Source: Butyrivibrio proteoclasticus P6B7 (GTDB lineage Bacteria; Bacillota; Clostridia; Lachnospirales; Lachnospiraceae). From it: a DNA stretch of 64,000 bases. The notes below the pieces were generated by a model. It was not told the origin of the DNA, made no database searches, and saw only the letters and a program-made list of their open reading frames with translations. Position 1 is the stretch's first letter. Each line of letters begins with the position of its first letter. Location: contig NZ_JHWL01000014.1 in the NCBI RefSeq assembly GCF_000622085.1, positions 37,939-101,938 on the forward strand. The letters are read 5' to 3'. The position numbers were made by a program, and so were the translations under genes. Positions 54,369-62,473 of this stretch are shown here, one piece after another.

Positions 54369-55244
54369 TTATTTATCGGAAACACTTCTGCGTCTCTCTT
54401 CCATGAACTCCCTGACATTCTTAGACTCCTCGAGGTCAAGTGGGAATCCCAATTTGCCAGCAACGTAGATAGAAAGCTCCTCGAAGTATTCGTACAAGAG
54501 AAAGAGTTTGTCCCACATATCTTCGAAGTCACCTTTTGCAAAGATGCCTTCAAAGCGCTTCATCTCATCCTCGGATAAGTACTTGTTTAAATACTTGGAG
54601 AACACGCCTGTTGTGACCTTGAAGTCATTATCTATGCCAATCTTCCAGTTCATCATTTTCATGAACATATTCATCATAAGATATTCCATGGAGAATCTTG
54701 CATAGTAGAACTGATGGCGGCAAAGCCCCTTTGTAGCGTAGTTACTGATCCAGCGGAATTCATTAACGGTGTTAAAGAACTCAAACTCGCTTGGCTTCTT
54801 GATCAAAAAGGCCTCGTCAGAAGTAATCTCTTTTAACTCAGGGAAGTTGTCCTTATTGATAAGAACTGTCCTGGGCTCGTTAAAAGAAATCTGATCATGA
54901 ATATCAGACACATCAATGAATGTCAGGTCAATCCTGTTGCCATCCTTGTACTGTGTAAGGAAAGCAAAGCGGCCATGACCGTCATAGTCATAGGGCTCCT
55001 CATAGTAATCGTCAGGAGTCTGCATGATAAGGATGTCGCCAAAGCGCTTCATGTAGTCCTTATCCCTGGTGAATTCCCTGATGTCTGAAACAAAGAATGT
55101 AATGTCAAAGTCAGAGAAATCATCGCGCTTGGCACCAGGAGTAACCCTTGAGCCCTCCATGGTTGCCGCGCGGATCCTGTCATCCTCTGTGGCAGTCTTT
55201 AATATCAGTTCATACATTTCTTCGTAGGTCTTTTTATCGGTCAT
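54369..55244 (-). CDS. ANT(6)-like aminoglycoside 6-adenylyltransferase
   Basis: ATG 55242-55244 (MTDKKTYEEMYELIL) with AGAGG gives 291 residues. The nucleotidyltransferase signature is MEGSRVTPGAKRDDFSDFDITFFV. The C-terminal half has the family blocks LCRHQFYYARFSMEYLMMNMF, WKIGIDNDFKVTTG and WDKLFLLYEYFEELS. ANT(6) enzymes adenylylate streptomycin; many chromosomal Lachnospiraceae copies are of untested activity. It lies between a methyltransferase and an esterase in the promoter-B operon. Confidence 0.85.
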   Translation of the reverse strand: MTDKKTYEEMYELILKTATEDDRIRAATMEGSRVTPGAKRDDFSDFDITFFVSDIREFTRDKDYMKRFGDILIMQTPDDYYEEPYDYDGHGRFAFLTQYKDGNRIDLTFIDVSDIHDQISFNEPRTVLINKDNFPELKEITSDEAFLIKKPSEFEFFNTVNEFRWISNYATKGLCRHQFYYARFSMEYLMMNMFMKMMNWKIGIDNDFKVTTGVFSKYLNKYLSEDEMKRFEGIFAKGDFEDMWDKLFLLYEYFEELSIYVAGKLGFPLDLEESKNVREFMEERRRSVSDK

Positions 55245-55285
55245 AAACACCTCTGAATCTGTTAGATAATTAAATCATGTAGCAA

Positions 55286-56080
55286 TCACGCGCGCCCAAA
55301 GGCAACGAAAGTTCCGTACTCCTTCTGAAGATCGATAGCGCCATTTTCAACATGAGGTTCCAACATTTCAAACATTTTGTCTTTACCCAAAGTCCCAATA
55401 CCGTGGAGAGCCTTAAGACTCTGGAGGTACTCAACAAGATCGTCCACCTTTGTGATATGAAGTGAATCCTGATAGCGGCGTACCTCAACCTTCGCAAACT
55501 CTTTTTCCAGAACAGCGCCCCCGTTCTGAAGTGTAAAGAGATGGTTAGGATCGTAGTTCTCACCGATAATTCCAAACCACTCAGCAATAATGTCGTTGAA
55601 ATTGTGCTCTCCGTATGTTGCACTATAGAACACGCCGTCGTCCTTAAGGACTCTTCTGATCTCGCTGACTGCCTTGTTGATGTCAGGCACGTGATAGAGC
55701 ATCATGTTGGCAATTACTATGTCAAAAGAGCTATCTTCATAAGGGATGTTCTGAACATCGATCTGCTTGAATTCTACGTTTGCACGCTCTCCCACGTTCT
55801 TCTTGGCAGTTTCAAGCATGCCTTCTGAAAAGTCAGAAAGAACAAGCTTATCGCACCTAGCTACAAGGTCGTCATGTCCAACCCACATGCTACCTGTGCC
55901 AGTGCCAAGTTCAAGGACCTTCATACCCTCTTTTATCTCATAATTAGAAACAAGCCATGGGCCAAAGCCCATCTTGTTTGTTGAATACATATTGTGGAAG
56001 TTGAGTCTGATATCAAGGCTCTTAGATGATGCGTACTGTTCCTGTACTGCGTCCTTATCGTTGCTGCTACCCATTTTCAT
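55286..56080 (-). CDS. class I SAM-dependent methyltransferase
   Basis: This 264-residue protein starts MKMGSSNDKDAVQEQYASS after AAGGAG. It has motif I VLELGTGTGSMWVGHDD, SDFSEGMLETAKKN and FDIVIANMMLYHVPDINKAVSEIRRVLKDDGVFYS. The C-terminal part carries an HLFTLQNGG segment. It is a UbiE-type small-molecule methyltransferase candidate. It is the first gene after promoter B, ahead of the ANT(6)-like gene. Confidence 0.87.
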   Translation of the reverse strand: MKMGSSNDKDAVQEQYASSKSLDIRLNFHNMYSTNKMGFGPWLVSNYEIKEGMKVLELGTGTGSMWVGHDDLVARCDKLVLSDFSEGMLETAKKNVGERANVEFKQIDVQNIPYEDSSFDIVIANMMLYHVPDINKAVSEIRRVLKDDGVFYSATYGEHNFNDIIAEWFGIIGENYDPNHLFTLQNGGAVLEKEFAKVEVRRYQDSLHITKVDDLVEYLQSLKALHGIGTLGKDKMFEMLEPHVENGAIDLQKEYGTFVAFGRA

Positions 56081-56200
56081 ACTTACTGTCTCCTTGTGTC
56101 TTATGATTTGTCACTGATATGATCAATATGAAATGTACTAACAATTCCATAGATTATAGATTTGATCTTTACTAACTGAATATCTCAGGTGACAATCATG

Positions 56201-56231
56201 AGTTTAATGTATGCCCCAAGGGCGAAGTCAA
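56201..56231 (-). promoter_or_regulatory. MerR-type promoter B (19-bp spacer)
   Basis: TTGACT (56226-56231) and TAAACT (56201-56206) on the minus strand are 19 bp apart around the dyad CGCCCTTGGGGC. It lies about 120 bp upstream of the 55286-56080 methyltransferase gene. It matches promoters A and C in box, dyad and spacing. Confidence 0.85.
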
Positions 56232-56341
56232 TACTCAATTTAGTTCTTAATCTCCTAACACCTTTCGATATTCAATGATCCTCTTTTCGAGACTTTCTTT
56301 GTCCTTCGCAAATAACTCTAGAACATCACCGGTAACCCCCC

Positions 56342-57085
56342 TTAGTTCTTCTTTGACTTCACCAAAAGAAAATCCGGTTTATGGAAAAGGTCGTCCTGAT
56401 CTGGGAACTTCTCAAGAATCTCATCTGTTGGGATAGGCTCGATCATCTTCTCAATAATAAAGCCGTTCTCAGCCAAAGTATTAACGATAGTCGAGAACAT
56501 ACGGTGATATTTCTTTATACCTTCAACAAACCACTCTGACTCGCGCTCTCCCTCCCTTGCGTAGTTTGCAAGATTAACGTAGATCTTTTTACCGTTCTCA
56601 TCTCTTGTCCAACGAGGACGTTCTCCGCTGTAGGTGGTATTTATAGGGTTCTCCTGGGAAAAGATAAATCTGCCACCTTCATTAAGTTTGTCATATATCT
56701 TTTTAACCACACCATCAAAATCCTCAACGTAGTGGAAGGCTAGAGAACTGATGACAAGGTCAAACTTGCCCTCAACCTTCTCGATATCTTCGATGGGAAG
56801 AAGCATGTAGGTGATGGCAGGGTTAGAGTTCTCCTTCTTTGCCACCTCAAGCATCTTCTCGGAAATGTCGATACCAACCACCTTTGAAGCACCCTTATTC
56901 ACAAACTCAACGCAGTGCTCACCAAAGCCGCAGCCAAGGTCCAGTACGCTCTTACCCTTAAGATCAGGAAGTAATGAAAATAGTGCTGGTATCTCGAATA
57001 AATTATTCGCATTACCTTCCTTATCCCTTATAGTCTTGTACCCCTCAAAGAAGGTCTCGTTGTCAAAAATATTCTGCTTAGCCAT
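56342..57085 (-). CDS. class I SAM-dependent methyltransferase
   Basis: Start ATG 57083-57085 (MAKQNIFDNETFFEGY) lies 8 bp after GGAG and gives 247 residues. It has motif I VLDLGCGFGEHCVEFVNKGAS, GIDISEKMLEVAKKEN and FDLVISSLAFHYVEDFDGVVKKIYDKLNEGGRFIFSQENP. The family resembles small-molecule methyltransferases common in Firmicutes. It has its own upstream region, with TATAAT close to an imperfect dyad GACGCC...CGTC at 57154-57169, so its control differs from promoters A-C. Confidence 0.87.
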   Translation of the reverse strand: MAKQNIFDNETFFEGYKTIRDKEGNANNLFEIPALFSLLPDLKGKSVLDLGCGFGEHCVEFVNKGASKVVGIDISEKMLEVAKKENSNPAITYMLLPIEDIEKVEGKFDLVISSLAFHYVEDFDGVVKKIYDKLNEGGRFIFSQENPINTTYSGERPRWTRDENGKKIYVNLANYAREGERESEWFVEGIKKYHRMFSTIVNTLAENGFIIEKMIEPIPTDEILEKFPDQDDLFHKPDFLLVKSKKN

Positions 57086-57129
57086 TTTCATCACTCCTTC
57101 CATATTATATTTTTCTCAAATGCACTAAA

Positions 57130-57175
57130 CACGCAGGTTTTTATTATACATTAAGACGCCAGGCCTCGTCTATTG
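57130..57175 (-). promoter_or_regulatory. candidate promoter of the 56342 methyltransferase with operator-like dyad
   Basis: On the minus strand a TATAAT box (about 57141-57146) lies below a GACG...CGTC dyad (57154-57169). The -35 is weak (TAGACG). The dyad differs from the GCCC-N3-GGGC type of promoters A-C. Confidence 0.4.
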
Positions 57176-57206
57176 CTATTTCAGTCGCATCCATAGCGGA
57201 GCGTTT

Positions 57207-57274
57207 TTTTATGATATAGGAATTTCGGAGAAATTTCCTATATCATAAAAAAGCAGTGCCACAAGTGCACTGCC
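57207..57274. terminator. two consecutive terminator hairpins
   Basis: GCAGTGC / GCACTGC (57252-57272) is followed on the minus strand by TTTTTT. Next comes a long stem TATGATATAGGAAATTT / AAATTCCTATATCATA with A and T runs on both sides, so the second can act in both directions. They lie after the lysoplasmalogenase-like gene. Confidence 0.85.
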
Positions 57275-57299
57275 GGGTATTTAATAGTTCTTTAATATA

Positions 57300-57959
57300 T
57301 CACAATAACAAAAGGCTCATGGCTATGATCATCTGCCCTCCATAGTAAAGGATTGTATTGATGATTCTGAAACTCTGCCTGTATTTATCTCCAAAGACAT
57401 TGATGATAAGGACAATATCGCTTACCAGGAACAAAAATGCCCCTGTGGCGAAGGCTCCTCTAAATGCAGATGGTTGGGATATGGTGTTGCCAACTGCCAC
57501 TGCGTTAAGTAAAACTATGGCGCCGAGATAAACAACTCCCAGAGCCTTAAATGACCGATCCGCTGAGATAACCTTAAACAGCCATGTGATGAGGCATGCT
57601 GCCAGTACTGCACCAACTGCCATGCTAAGTGGCCAGTTAACGGACAATGTCAGCATTGAAGCCAGATATACGATATGTCCTGCCAAGAAAACCAGAATTC
57701 CCATTATGAATATCAGCTTCCCGTTTTTCTCAGATACATATCTGAGGTTCAAAAAAACATCTGCTATTGCACCAAGAATCAGGCCGCAAAGCACCATATT
57801 CTCCAGCATGGAACCCTTGCTGCAGACAATTCCACAAGTAACAAAGCAAAGAGATGCAACGCCCTTTAAAATAACAGCGATAACATACTTTTGCCTGGTC
57901 TCATAATAAAGGTATACTCCCATTGAGATAGCGCATATCACCATCAAAATATACAGCAA
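57300..57959 (-). CDS. YhhN/TMEM86-family membrane protein (lysoplasmalogenase)
   Basis: This 219-residue protein has about eight transmembrane helices. Family motifs are LILGAIADVFLNLRY, FLAGHIVYLASM, GAFLFLVSDIVLIINVF and the C-terminal YYGGQMIIAMSLLLL. Animal and some bacterial members hydrolyse the vinyl-ether bond of lysoplasmalogens; anaerobic Firmicutes do make plasmalogens, so the role is plausible. No close partner gene is seen. Confidence 0.85.
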   Translation of the reverse strand: MLYILMVICAISMGVYLYYETRQKYVIAVILKGVASLCFVTCGIVCSKGSMLENMVLCGLILGAIADVFLNLRYVSEKNGKLIFIMGILVFLAGHIVYLASMLTLSVNWPLSMAVGAVLAACLITWLFKVISADRSFKALGVVYLGAIVLLNAVAVGNTISQPSAFRGAFATGAFLFLVSDIVLIINVFGDKYRQSFRIINTILYYGGQMIIAMSLLLL

Positions 57960-58157
57960 TGTTTGTACCTCCTACCTCTATCTGCCAGCGCTTTGAGTAA
58001 ATACGGATGATTTCTTCCTCATCTATGTTTACGTTTGTGGAAATCAGGCAAAGATAGTCTTTCCGATTTGAACGATTCCTGACATATACAACTTTTGCAG
58101 GAATTTTACGACACTACCGTGGGTCGCTATTTCGCATATTATAATCCTCAGATTCCC

Positions 58158-58940
58158 TTACTTCTTAAATGTAATATTTTCAGGAAAAGTTTCAAAAACA
58201 ATCTCATTCGCATCTACATATTTAATTGGTTCATGAGAGTATACTTCACAGAAATATGAATCCCAAAAATCAACATTATAGAAATTGATGTAAACTTCGT
58301 CGTTTTTTAGGAAACAGTTGTATGGGAAAGTTGATTTTTTGCCATCTTTATCAACGAAGATTAATTCACCATCCTCAAAAGTAATAGTGATATTGTCTAT
58401 ATCTTCGCGTGTATATACGCCGTTTGGCCCAAGATCATAGTTCTCTGCGTAATAGTAAGTGCTGTTCCCGAAAGTTAAGGTATTATTTTTTTCATCATAT
58501 TCTATTTTTTCGGGATCCTCCCAATGTTTCTTGAATATTGAGATAGCACTATCAATTTCATCATCGCTCTTTTTAAAACGTGATTTTTTATAATCTATAC
58601 TTGCTTCGGACATCTCAACAGTATCTACATCCAAGATAAACTCATCGTTCTCGATTTTAAAATTTGCTGTATATTCAAGACCTGCTTCGTAGTATGTAGC
58701 CTCATCGCCACTGAATACCCAGGTTTCACGACCATCAGTGTATTTTCCTTCAAGCTTGATACCATCTTCTGATACTTCAGTATCACTGTCCGAGACTGAG
58801 TTATCATCTTCTATATCTTCCCCAGATTCCTCCTCTGATTCACTGACCTCAAAATCTTTTTCATCCGGTTCGTCTTCTGCACCACAACCTGATGCAATGA
58901 CTATTGTAGCTAAGAGTAGTGCCATAAGTTTTTTCTTCAT
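58158..58940 (-). CDS. acidic lipoprotein of unknown function
   Basis: This 260-residue protein has a lipoprotein signal peptide (MKKKLMALLLATIVIASGC, lipobox ASGC). A strongly acidic Ser/Glu/Asp linker (~residues 24-62) follows, then a beta-rich domain with repeated short strands (ETWVFSGDEATYYEAGLEY; NTLTFGNSTYYYAENYD). It would be anchored on the outer face of the membrane. Relatives are not recognised. Confidence 0.72.
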   Translation of the reverse strand: MKKKLMALLLATIVIASGCGAEDEPDEKDFEVSESEEESGEDIEDDNSVSDSDTEVSEDGIKLEGKYTDGRETWVFSGDEATYYEAGLEYTANFKIENDEFILDVDTVEMSEASIDYKKSRFKKSDDEIDSAISIFKKHWEDPEKIEYDEKNNTLTFGNSTYYYAENYDLGPNGVYTREDIDNITITFEDGELIFVDKDGKKSTFPYNCFLKNDEVYINFYNVDFWDSYFCEVYSHEPIKYVDANEIVFETFPENITFKK

Positions 58941-59321
58941 TTTAAGTCTCCCATGTCTTTAATTTATAAAAATAAATGTAAATCATTTATTTTTGGCTAT
59001 AGATAAAAATCTCCTTCTAGCAAATCCCTTGACTTGCCAGATTATGAACCAATATCATTAAGATCAACTTTCAAAAAAATGGAAAAATATGCCTTACTGA
59101 AGCTCAATTTAATGAACACAATACATTATATATACACATATATATGTTAGCAAGTATTTTATTACTAATGTTTTATTATGTTTCTTCGCCATTAATATAT
59201 CCACTCCACCTTTTTAGATATCTCCTTCTAACGCTGTATATATATAATCATATTTTTAAAATGTAGTTAATATATTTATATTTTAGCGTAAAAATCTCTC
59301 ATAAGAGCTTCTAGTGAAATT
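58941..59321. other. 381-bp AT-rich region with operator-like palindrome
   Basis: No gene is visible. Just upstream of the lipoprotein start lies a palindrome, AAATAAATG-TAAAT-CATTTATTT (58969-58991), a plausible operator or hairpin. The rest is extremely AT-rich, with TATATATACACATATATATG runs around 59126-59146, suggesting promoters or bent DNA. Confidence 0.5.
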
Positions 59322-60155
59322 CTAAAATATCCATCTCGTAAAAGCATTTTCCTTAAGTTTGTATATTCGGTCACTTCTAAGGAACTTACGAATGTACCAG
59401 CTATAACCGTAGAAGACTAATCTCTTCTTTTCATCTCCAAAGATTGGCAAAAGAGATTCCTTCATCCAGCTTCGGGCTTCCTTCGGGGAAAGGGTGCCAT
59501 CCTCTATCTTGGCATTTACATTGGACTGAATCAGCATGAATTCTACAAATTCATCAAGTTTAAATGAATATTCCATCTCATAGTCGGTCTGCTTCTCCAT
59601 GGTGAATCCATCTATGAGATCTTCCTGAGTCCACTTGTTCTCTTTTCTTGGCGGTTTAGGGAACTTAGCAAGATACTGGTTCTGGTACCAATCGGTGTAA
59701 GCAGTGTTACCACGCATCTTGTCTGTGATTCCAAAGTCGTAGATGACGATAAGAGCGCCATCCTCAAGAACATCGCTCATGTTAGCCATGAATTTCTTTT
59801 CATCTACCCAGTTGATGCAGCCGGCAGCTGTAACTATATCATACTTGTTATCTGGAGCTAAGGTCTCCTCTGCCTTGGCAACATAGAAGTCATATGCCTT
59901 GTCCTCGCCGTAGAGCTCAGTGCAGACTTCAACCATGGCATCAGCAATATCTGTTCCTGTAACCCTGTGACAAATAAGGCGAAGGGCCTTGGTTGAAAGG
60001 CCGGCACCGCACCCAACATCCAGACCGTTATTGAATTTATGGTCACTACTAAGTCCACAGTCTCTAAGAAGCTGCTCTATAACCTGCTTATGAAGCCAGG
60101 GCCTTTTGGCGTAGCCAAGGGCAATTCTCTTTGAATCAAAGGATTTGTTGTTCAT
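59322..60155 (-). CDS. class I SAM-dependent methyltransferase
   Basis: ATG 60153-60155 (MNNKSFDSKRIALGYAKRPWLH) gives 277 residues; the ribosome site GGAG is 13 bp away, a little far. Motif I is GLDVGCGAGLSTKALRL, followed by GTDIADAMVEVCTELYG and YDIVTAAGCINWVDEKKFMANMSDVLEDGALIVIYDFG. The domain is complete and the C-terminal region is helical. It is probably the third gene after promoter C, behind HIT and NUDIX genes. Confidence 0.85.
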   Translation of the reverse strand: MNNKSFDSKRIALGYAKRPWLHKQVIEQLLRDCGLSSDHKFNNGLDVGCGAGLSTKALRLICHRVTGTDIADAMVEVCTELYGEDKAYDFYVAKAEETLAPDNKYDIVTAAGCINWVDEKKFMANMSDVLEDGALIVIYDFGITDKMRGNTAYTDWYQNQYLAKFPKPPRKENKWTQEDLIDGFTMEKQTDYEMEYSFKLDEFVEFMLIQSNVNAKIEDGTLSPKEARSWMKESLLPIFGDEKKRLVFYGYSWYIRKFLRSDRIYKLKENAFTRWIF

Positions 60156-60228
60156 TGTTAAATTCAATCTCCATGTTAATTTCAAATTACAAATATAATA
60201 TTTTCTAGTATTCTGGTGATTTTGATAC

Positions 60229-60795
60229 TTAGCGCGCGTAGAACTCCAACGCAAACAGAATTGCAAGAATTGCGATGCCATCTTTAGTCTCATTTTTCCT
60301 TAGTAGCTCTTTTACCTGATCGATAGACATCCAGACCTTGCCAGCCACTTCGTCCACATCCTTGATGGTGCCCTCGGAGTCAACCTTGGCACCAAAAACA
60401 TGCATTACCTGGTCAGTCATTCCATTGGACGGGGTCTGGGAGCACAGGAACTTAAGGTCCTTGATGGTGCAGCCAGTCTCTTCCATGGCTTCGCGCCTTG
60501 CGGCGTCTTCTATTGCTTCGCCCTCTTCCACGCCACCAGCAGGAATCTCCCATTCAAGGCGGCCTGCGGAATAGCGCATCTCTCTTATCATCAGGATTTC
60601 GTCCTTGTCGTTGAAGATCACGATGGACACACCCTGATGCGGATAATGAATCTGGTGATACTTCTCGATTATCTGGCCGCTAGGCAGTTTCACTCTATCT
60701 GTATATAGGCTCACGTAGTCGCTTTCATAGATGGTAGTCCTTGAAAGGCGCTCTGGGAGCTTGATCATATCTTCTGATTTGTCATTTATGCTCAT
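60229..60795 (-). CDS. NUDIX hydrolase (ADP-ribose pyrophosphatase-like)
   Basis: This 188-residue protein has the Nudix box as GGVEEGEAIEDAARREAMEETGC, preceded by LEWEIPAGG, a combination typical of ADP-sugar pyrophosphatases. It begins MSINDKSEDMIKLPERL and ends LEFYAR. It hydrolyses nucleoside-diphosphate-linked compounds. It is second in the promoter-C operon, 48 bp after the HIT gene. Confidence 0.9.
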   Translation of the reverse strand: MSINDKSEDMIKLPERLSRTTIYESDYVSLYTDRVKLPSGQIIEKYHQIHYPHQGVSIVIFNDKDEILMIREMRYSAGRLEWEIPAGGVEEGEAIEDAARREAMEETGCTIKDLKFLCSQTPSNGMTDQVMHVFGAKVDSEGTIKDVDEVAGKVWMSIDQVKELLRKNETKDGIAILAILFALEFYAR

Positions 60796-60843
60796 TGTTT
60801 CAATTCCCCTACAATAGTTTTTCTAGCAATTCTCATCAATGAA

Positions 60844-61314
60844 TCAGACAGCTCTTTTGCTTTCGAGCTCAAATAACTCTCTGATATCTTCTGCCGTCCT
60901 TGCGACTTCTTCCCAGTCCCTTTCTGTGGCGTTCTCCATGGCGTACCTTGAAATATCCCTTATGGAGCTTACGCCCTTTCCGAACTTTTCTTCCATCCAG
61001 TCCTTGTGTGGGAATATCCATACGTGGAAGTGACTGGAACGCTCTTCCTGGACCAGCGTGATCTCTTTTGTCAGATTTAGCTCTTTTAACGCGTTCTCAG
61101 CCCTTGCTATCACGTCGCCCATCTCCGTCCACTCTTCCCTGTATAACTGGGCAAAAGAGCTAACATGTCTCTTCAAGGTTATGATAAGGAATCCAGGTAT
61201 CGGAATCTCCGGATCCGCAGCCAGAATCATATTTCCGCTTTCATAAATGGCGCCGCCAGGTGGAATAAGGTCTCCCTTAGCAATTGCGCAGCCAATACAG
61301 TTTTTTGTTCCCAT
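60844..61314 (-). CDS. HIT-family hydrolase-like protein
   Basis: ATG 61312-61314 (MGTKNCIGCAIAKGDLIP) follows GGAGG and gives 156 residues. The HIT region reads SSHFHVWIFPHK: the first two His of the H-x-H-x-H triad are present and the third is Trp, so the motif is divergent. Related proteins are usually labelled diadenosine-tetraphosphate hydrolases. A CIGC pair near the N-terminus may bind zinc. It is the first gene after promoter C. Three copies of the AAAAGAGCT word lie within it. Confidence 0.82.
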   Translation of the reverse strand: MGTKNCIGCAIAKGDLIPPGGAIYESGNMILAADPEIPIPGFLIITLKRHVSSFAQLYREEWTEMGDVIARAENALKELNLTKEITLVQEERSSHFHVWIFPHKDWMEEKFGKGVSSIRDISRYAMENATERDWEEVARTAEDIRELFELESKRAV

Positions 61315-61370
61315 ATACATACCTCCATTCATACACTCCCCGGCATGTGCCGGTAATTACTATGTAGGTA

Positions 61371-61401
61371 ATGTTAATGCATGCCCTTGGGGCGGGGTCA
61401 A
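61371..61401 (-). promoter_or_regulatory. MerR-type promoter C (19-bp spacer)
   Basis: TTGACC (61396-61401) and TAACAT (61371-61376) on the minus strand are 19 bp apart around CGCCCCAAGGGC. The -35 box overlaps the stop of the upstream gene. It leads into the HIT gene 57 bp downstream. Confidence 0.85.
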
Positions 61402-61751
61402 GAAATAGTATTCCCTGTGTTTGAATCTATGAATACCTTTCTATGTGAATCAAATTCTAAGTCAGAGCCCTCCATCCCCATAGCTTTAAGCATCTCCATG
61501 GCTTTCATGTATGATTCACGCATGGCAACAGGGCTGTTGGTGGATATCCCGAATTGTTTAGCCTTAGATAGCAACTCTTCATCATCACTTATAAAAAGAG
61601 CTTCCGATGAACAATTCTTTATGTAATCATCCGCTTCCCTTACATCAAGTCGCTGTATCTTCGCATGATGGCGTTCCTTTAACATATTCACTTGCTTATC
61701 GAAAATATCGTCCGTAGAATCTTTAAGGCAAATTATTATCTCTGAATACAT
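61398..61751 (-). CDS. small cytoplasmic protein of unknown function
   Basis: This 117-residue protein begins MYSEIIICLKDSTDDIFDKQ. It has no signal peptide, membrane helix or metal motif. The middle, EALFISDDEELLSKAKQFGI, resembles a Rossmann-type strand-loop-helix seen in HAD-like proteins, but the catalytic Asp motif is absent. I do not recognise the family. It is followed directly by promoter C and preceded by the propeller-like gene. Confidence 0.6.
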   Translation of the reverse strand: MYSEIIICLKDSTDDIFDKQVNMLKERHHAKIQRLDVREADDYIKNCSSEALFISDDEELLSKAKQFGISTNSPVAMRESYMKAMEMLKAMGMEGSDLEFDSHRKVFIDSNTGNTIS

Positions 61752-61765
61752 TTCAACACCTGCTA

Positions 61766-62455
61766 TTATCTTTTATCTCTCAATACATCTTCAAAAGCAT
61801 CTTTTAAACTTGTTTTTTCTGTGTAATTTTCTGGATCTAATGGTAATGCCTTTTCAGTAAAACCACTCAATTCCCATCTTTTATACCACATAAGATGATC
61901 ATACTTCTTTTCATCAATTGCATGAATATCTTGTATAGCACGACTTTCAGGGTTAAACACTGCAAGAAAGCCATAGTCAAATATCCCCTCTCCATCGCGC
62001 ATGAACCCCAGCACATAGCACGCGCCCGTTTCATCATCAAACTCCAGGTAATCAAGCACCATTTTGGTATTCTCAGCAAATAAAGAGTCCACTTTAGTAA
62101 ATGACTTAGTCTCATAAACAGCCAACTGAGTTCTTGTAGAGTCTATAGGTTTTTCAATATTGTAAAAGAGCTTTCCGTCAGGAGAAAAGCAAAATCCTTC
62201 ATCCTGTGCGCCGATCCTGGTAACAACAATCTTTTTTACAAGACTAAGAGAATCTAAATCATAAACTCCCAGAATGCCTTCCGTGGATTTTACAACAATA
62301 GTATTCTTACCTGGCATAAATGCTGCTCTATATGCATATGGAAAATCCTTGAATTTAGCTAATTCAGTGCCATCTTTGTCATATACATACACTGTTCCCC
62401 CATTGCAGCCTACACTATATGATTCATTCTGATAAAAACCCCAAAACTTTCTCAT
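61766..62455 (-). CDS. beta-propeller-like protein of unknown function
   Basis: This 229-residue protein begins MRKFWGFYQNESYSVGCNG. It is made of repeated beta-strand units with motifs such as VYDKDGTELAKFKDFPY, GVYDLDSLSLVKKIVV and FCFSPDGKLFYNIEK, typical of WD40/YVTN-like propellers. Four or five blades are visible, so it may be a partial propeller or need a partner. No export signal is seen. It is 14 bp from the 61398 gene. Confidence 0.65.
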   Translation of the reverse strand: MRKFWGFYQNESYSVGCNGGTVYVYDKDGTELAKFKDFPYAYRAAFMPGKNTIVVKSTEGILGVYDLDSLSLVKKIVVTRIGAQDEGFCFSPDGKLFYNIEKPIDSTRTQLAVYETKSFTKVDSLFAENTKMVLDYLEFDDETGACYVLGFMRDGEGIFDYGFLAVFNPESRAIQDIHAIDEKKYDHLMWYKRWELSGFTEKALPLDPENYTEKTSLKDAFEDVLRDKR

Positions 62456-62473
62456 TTATCCCTCCATGGTTAT

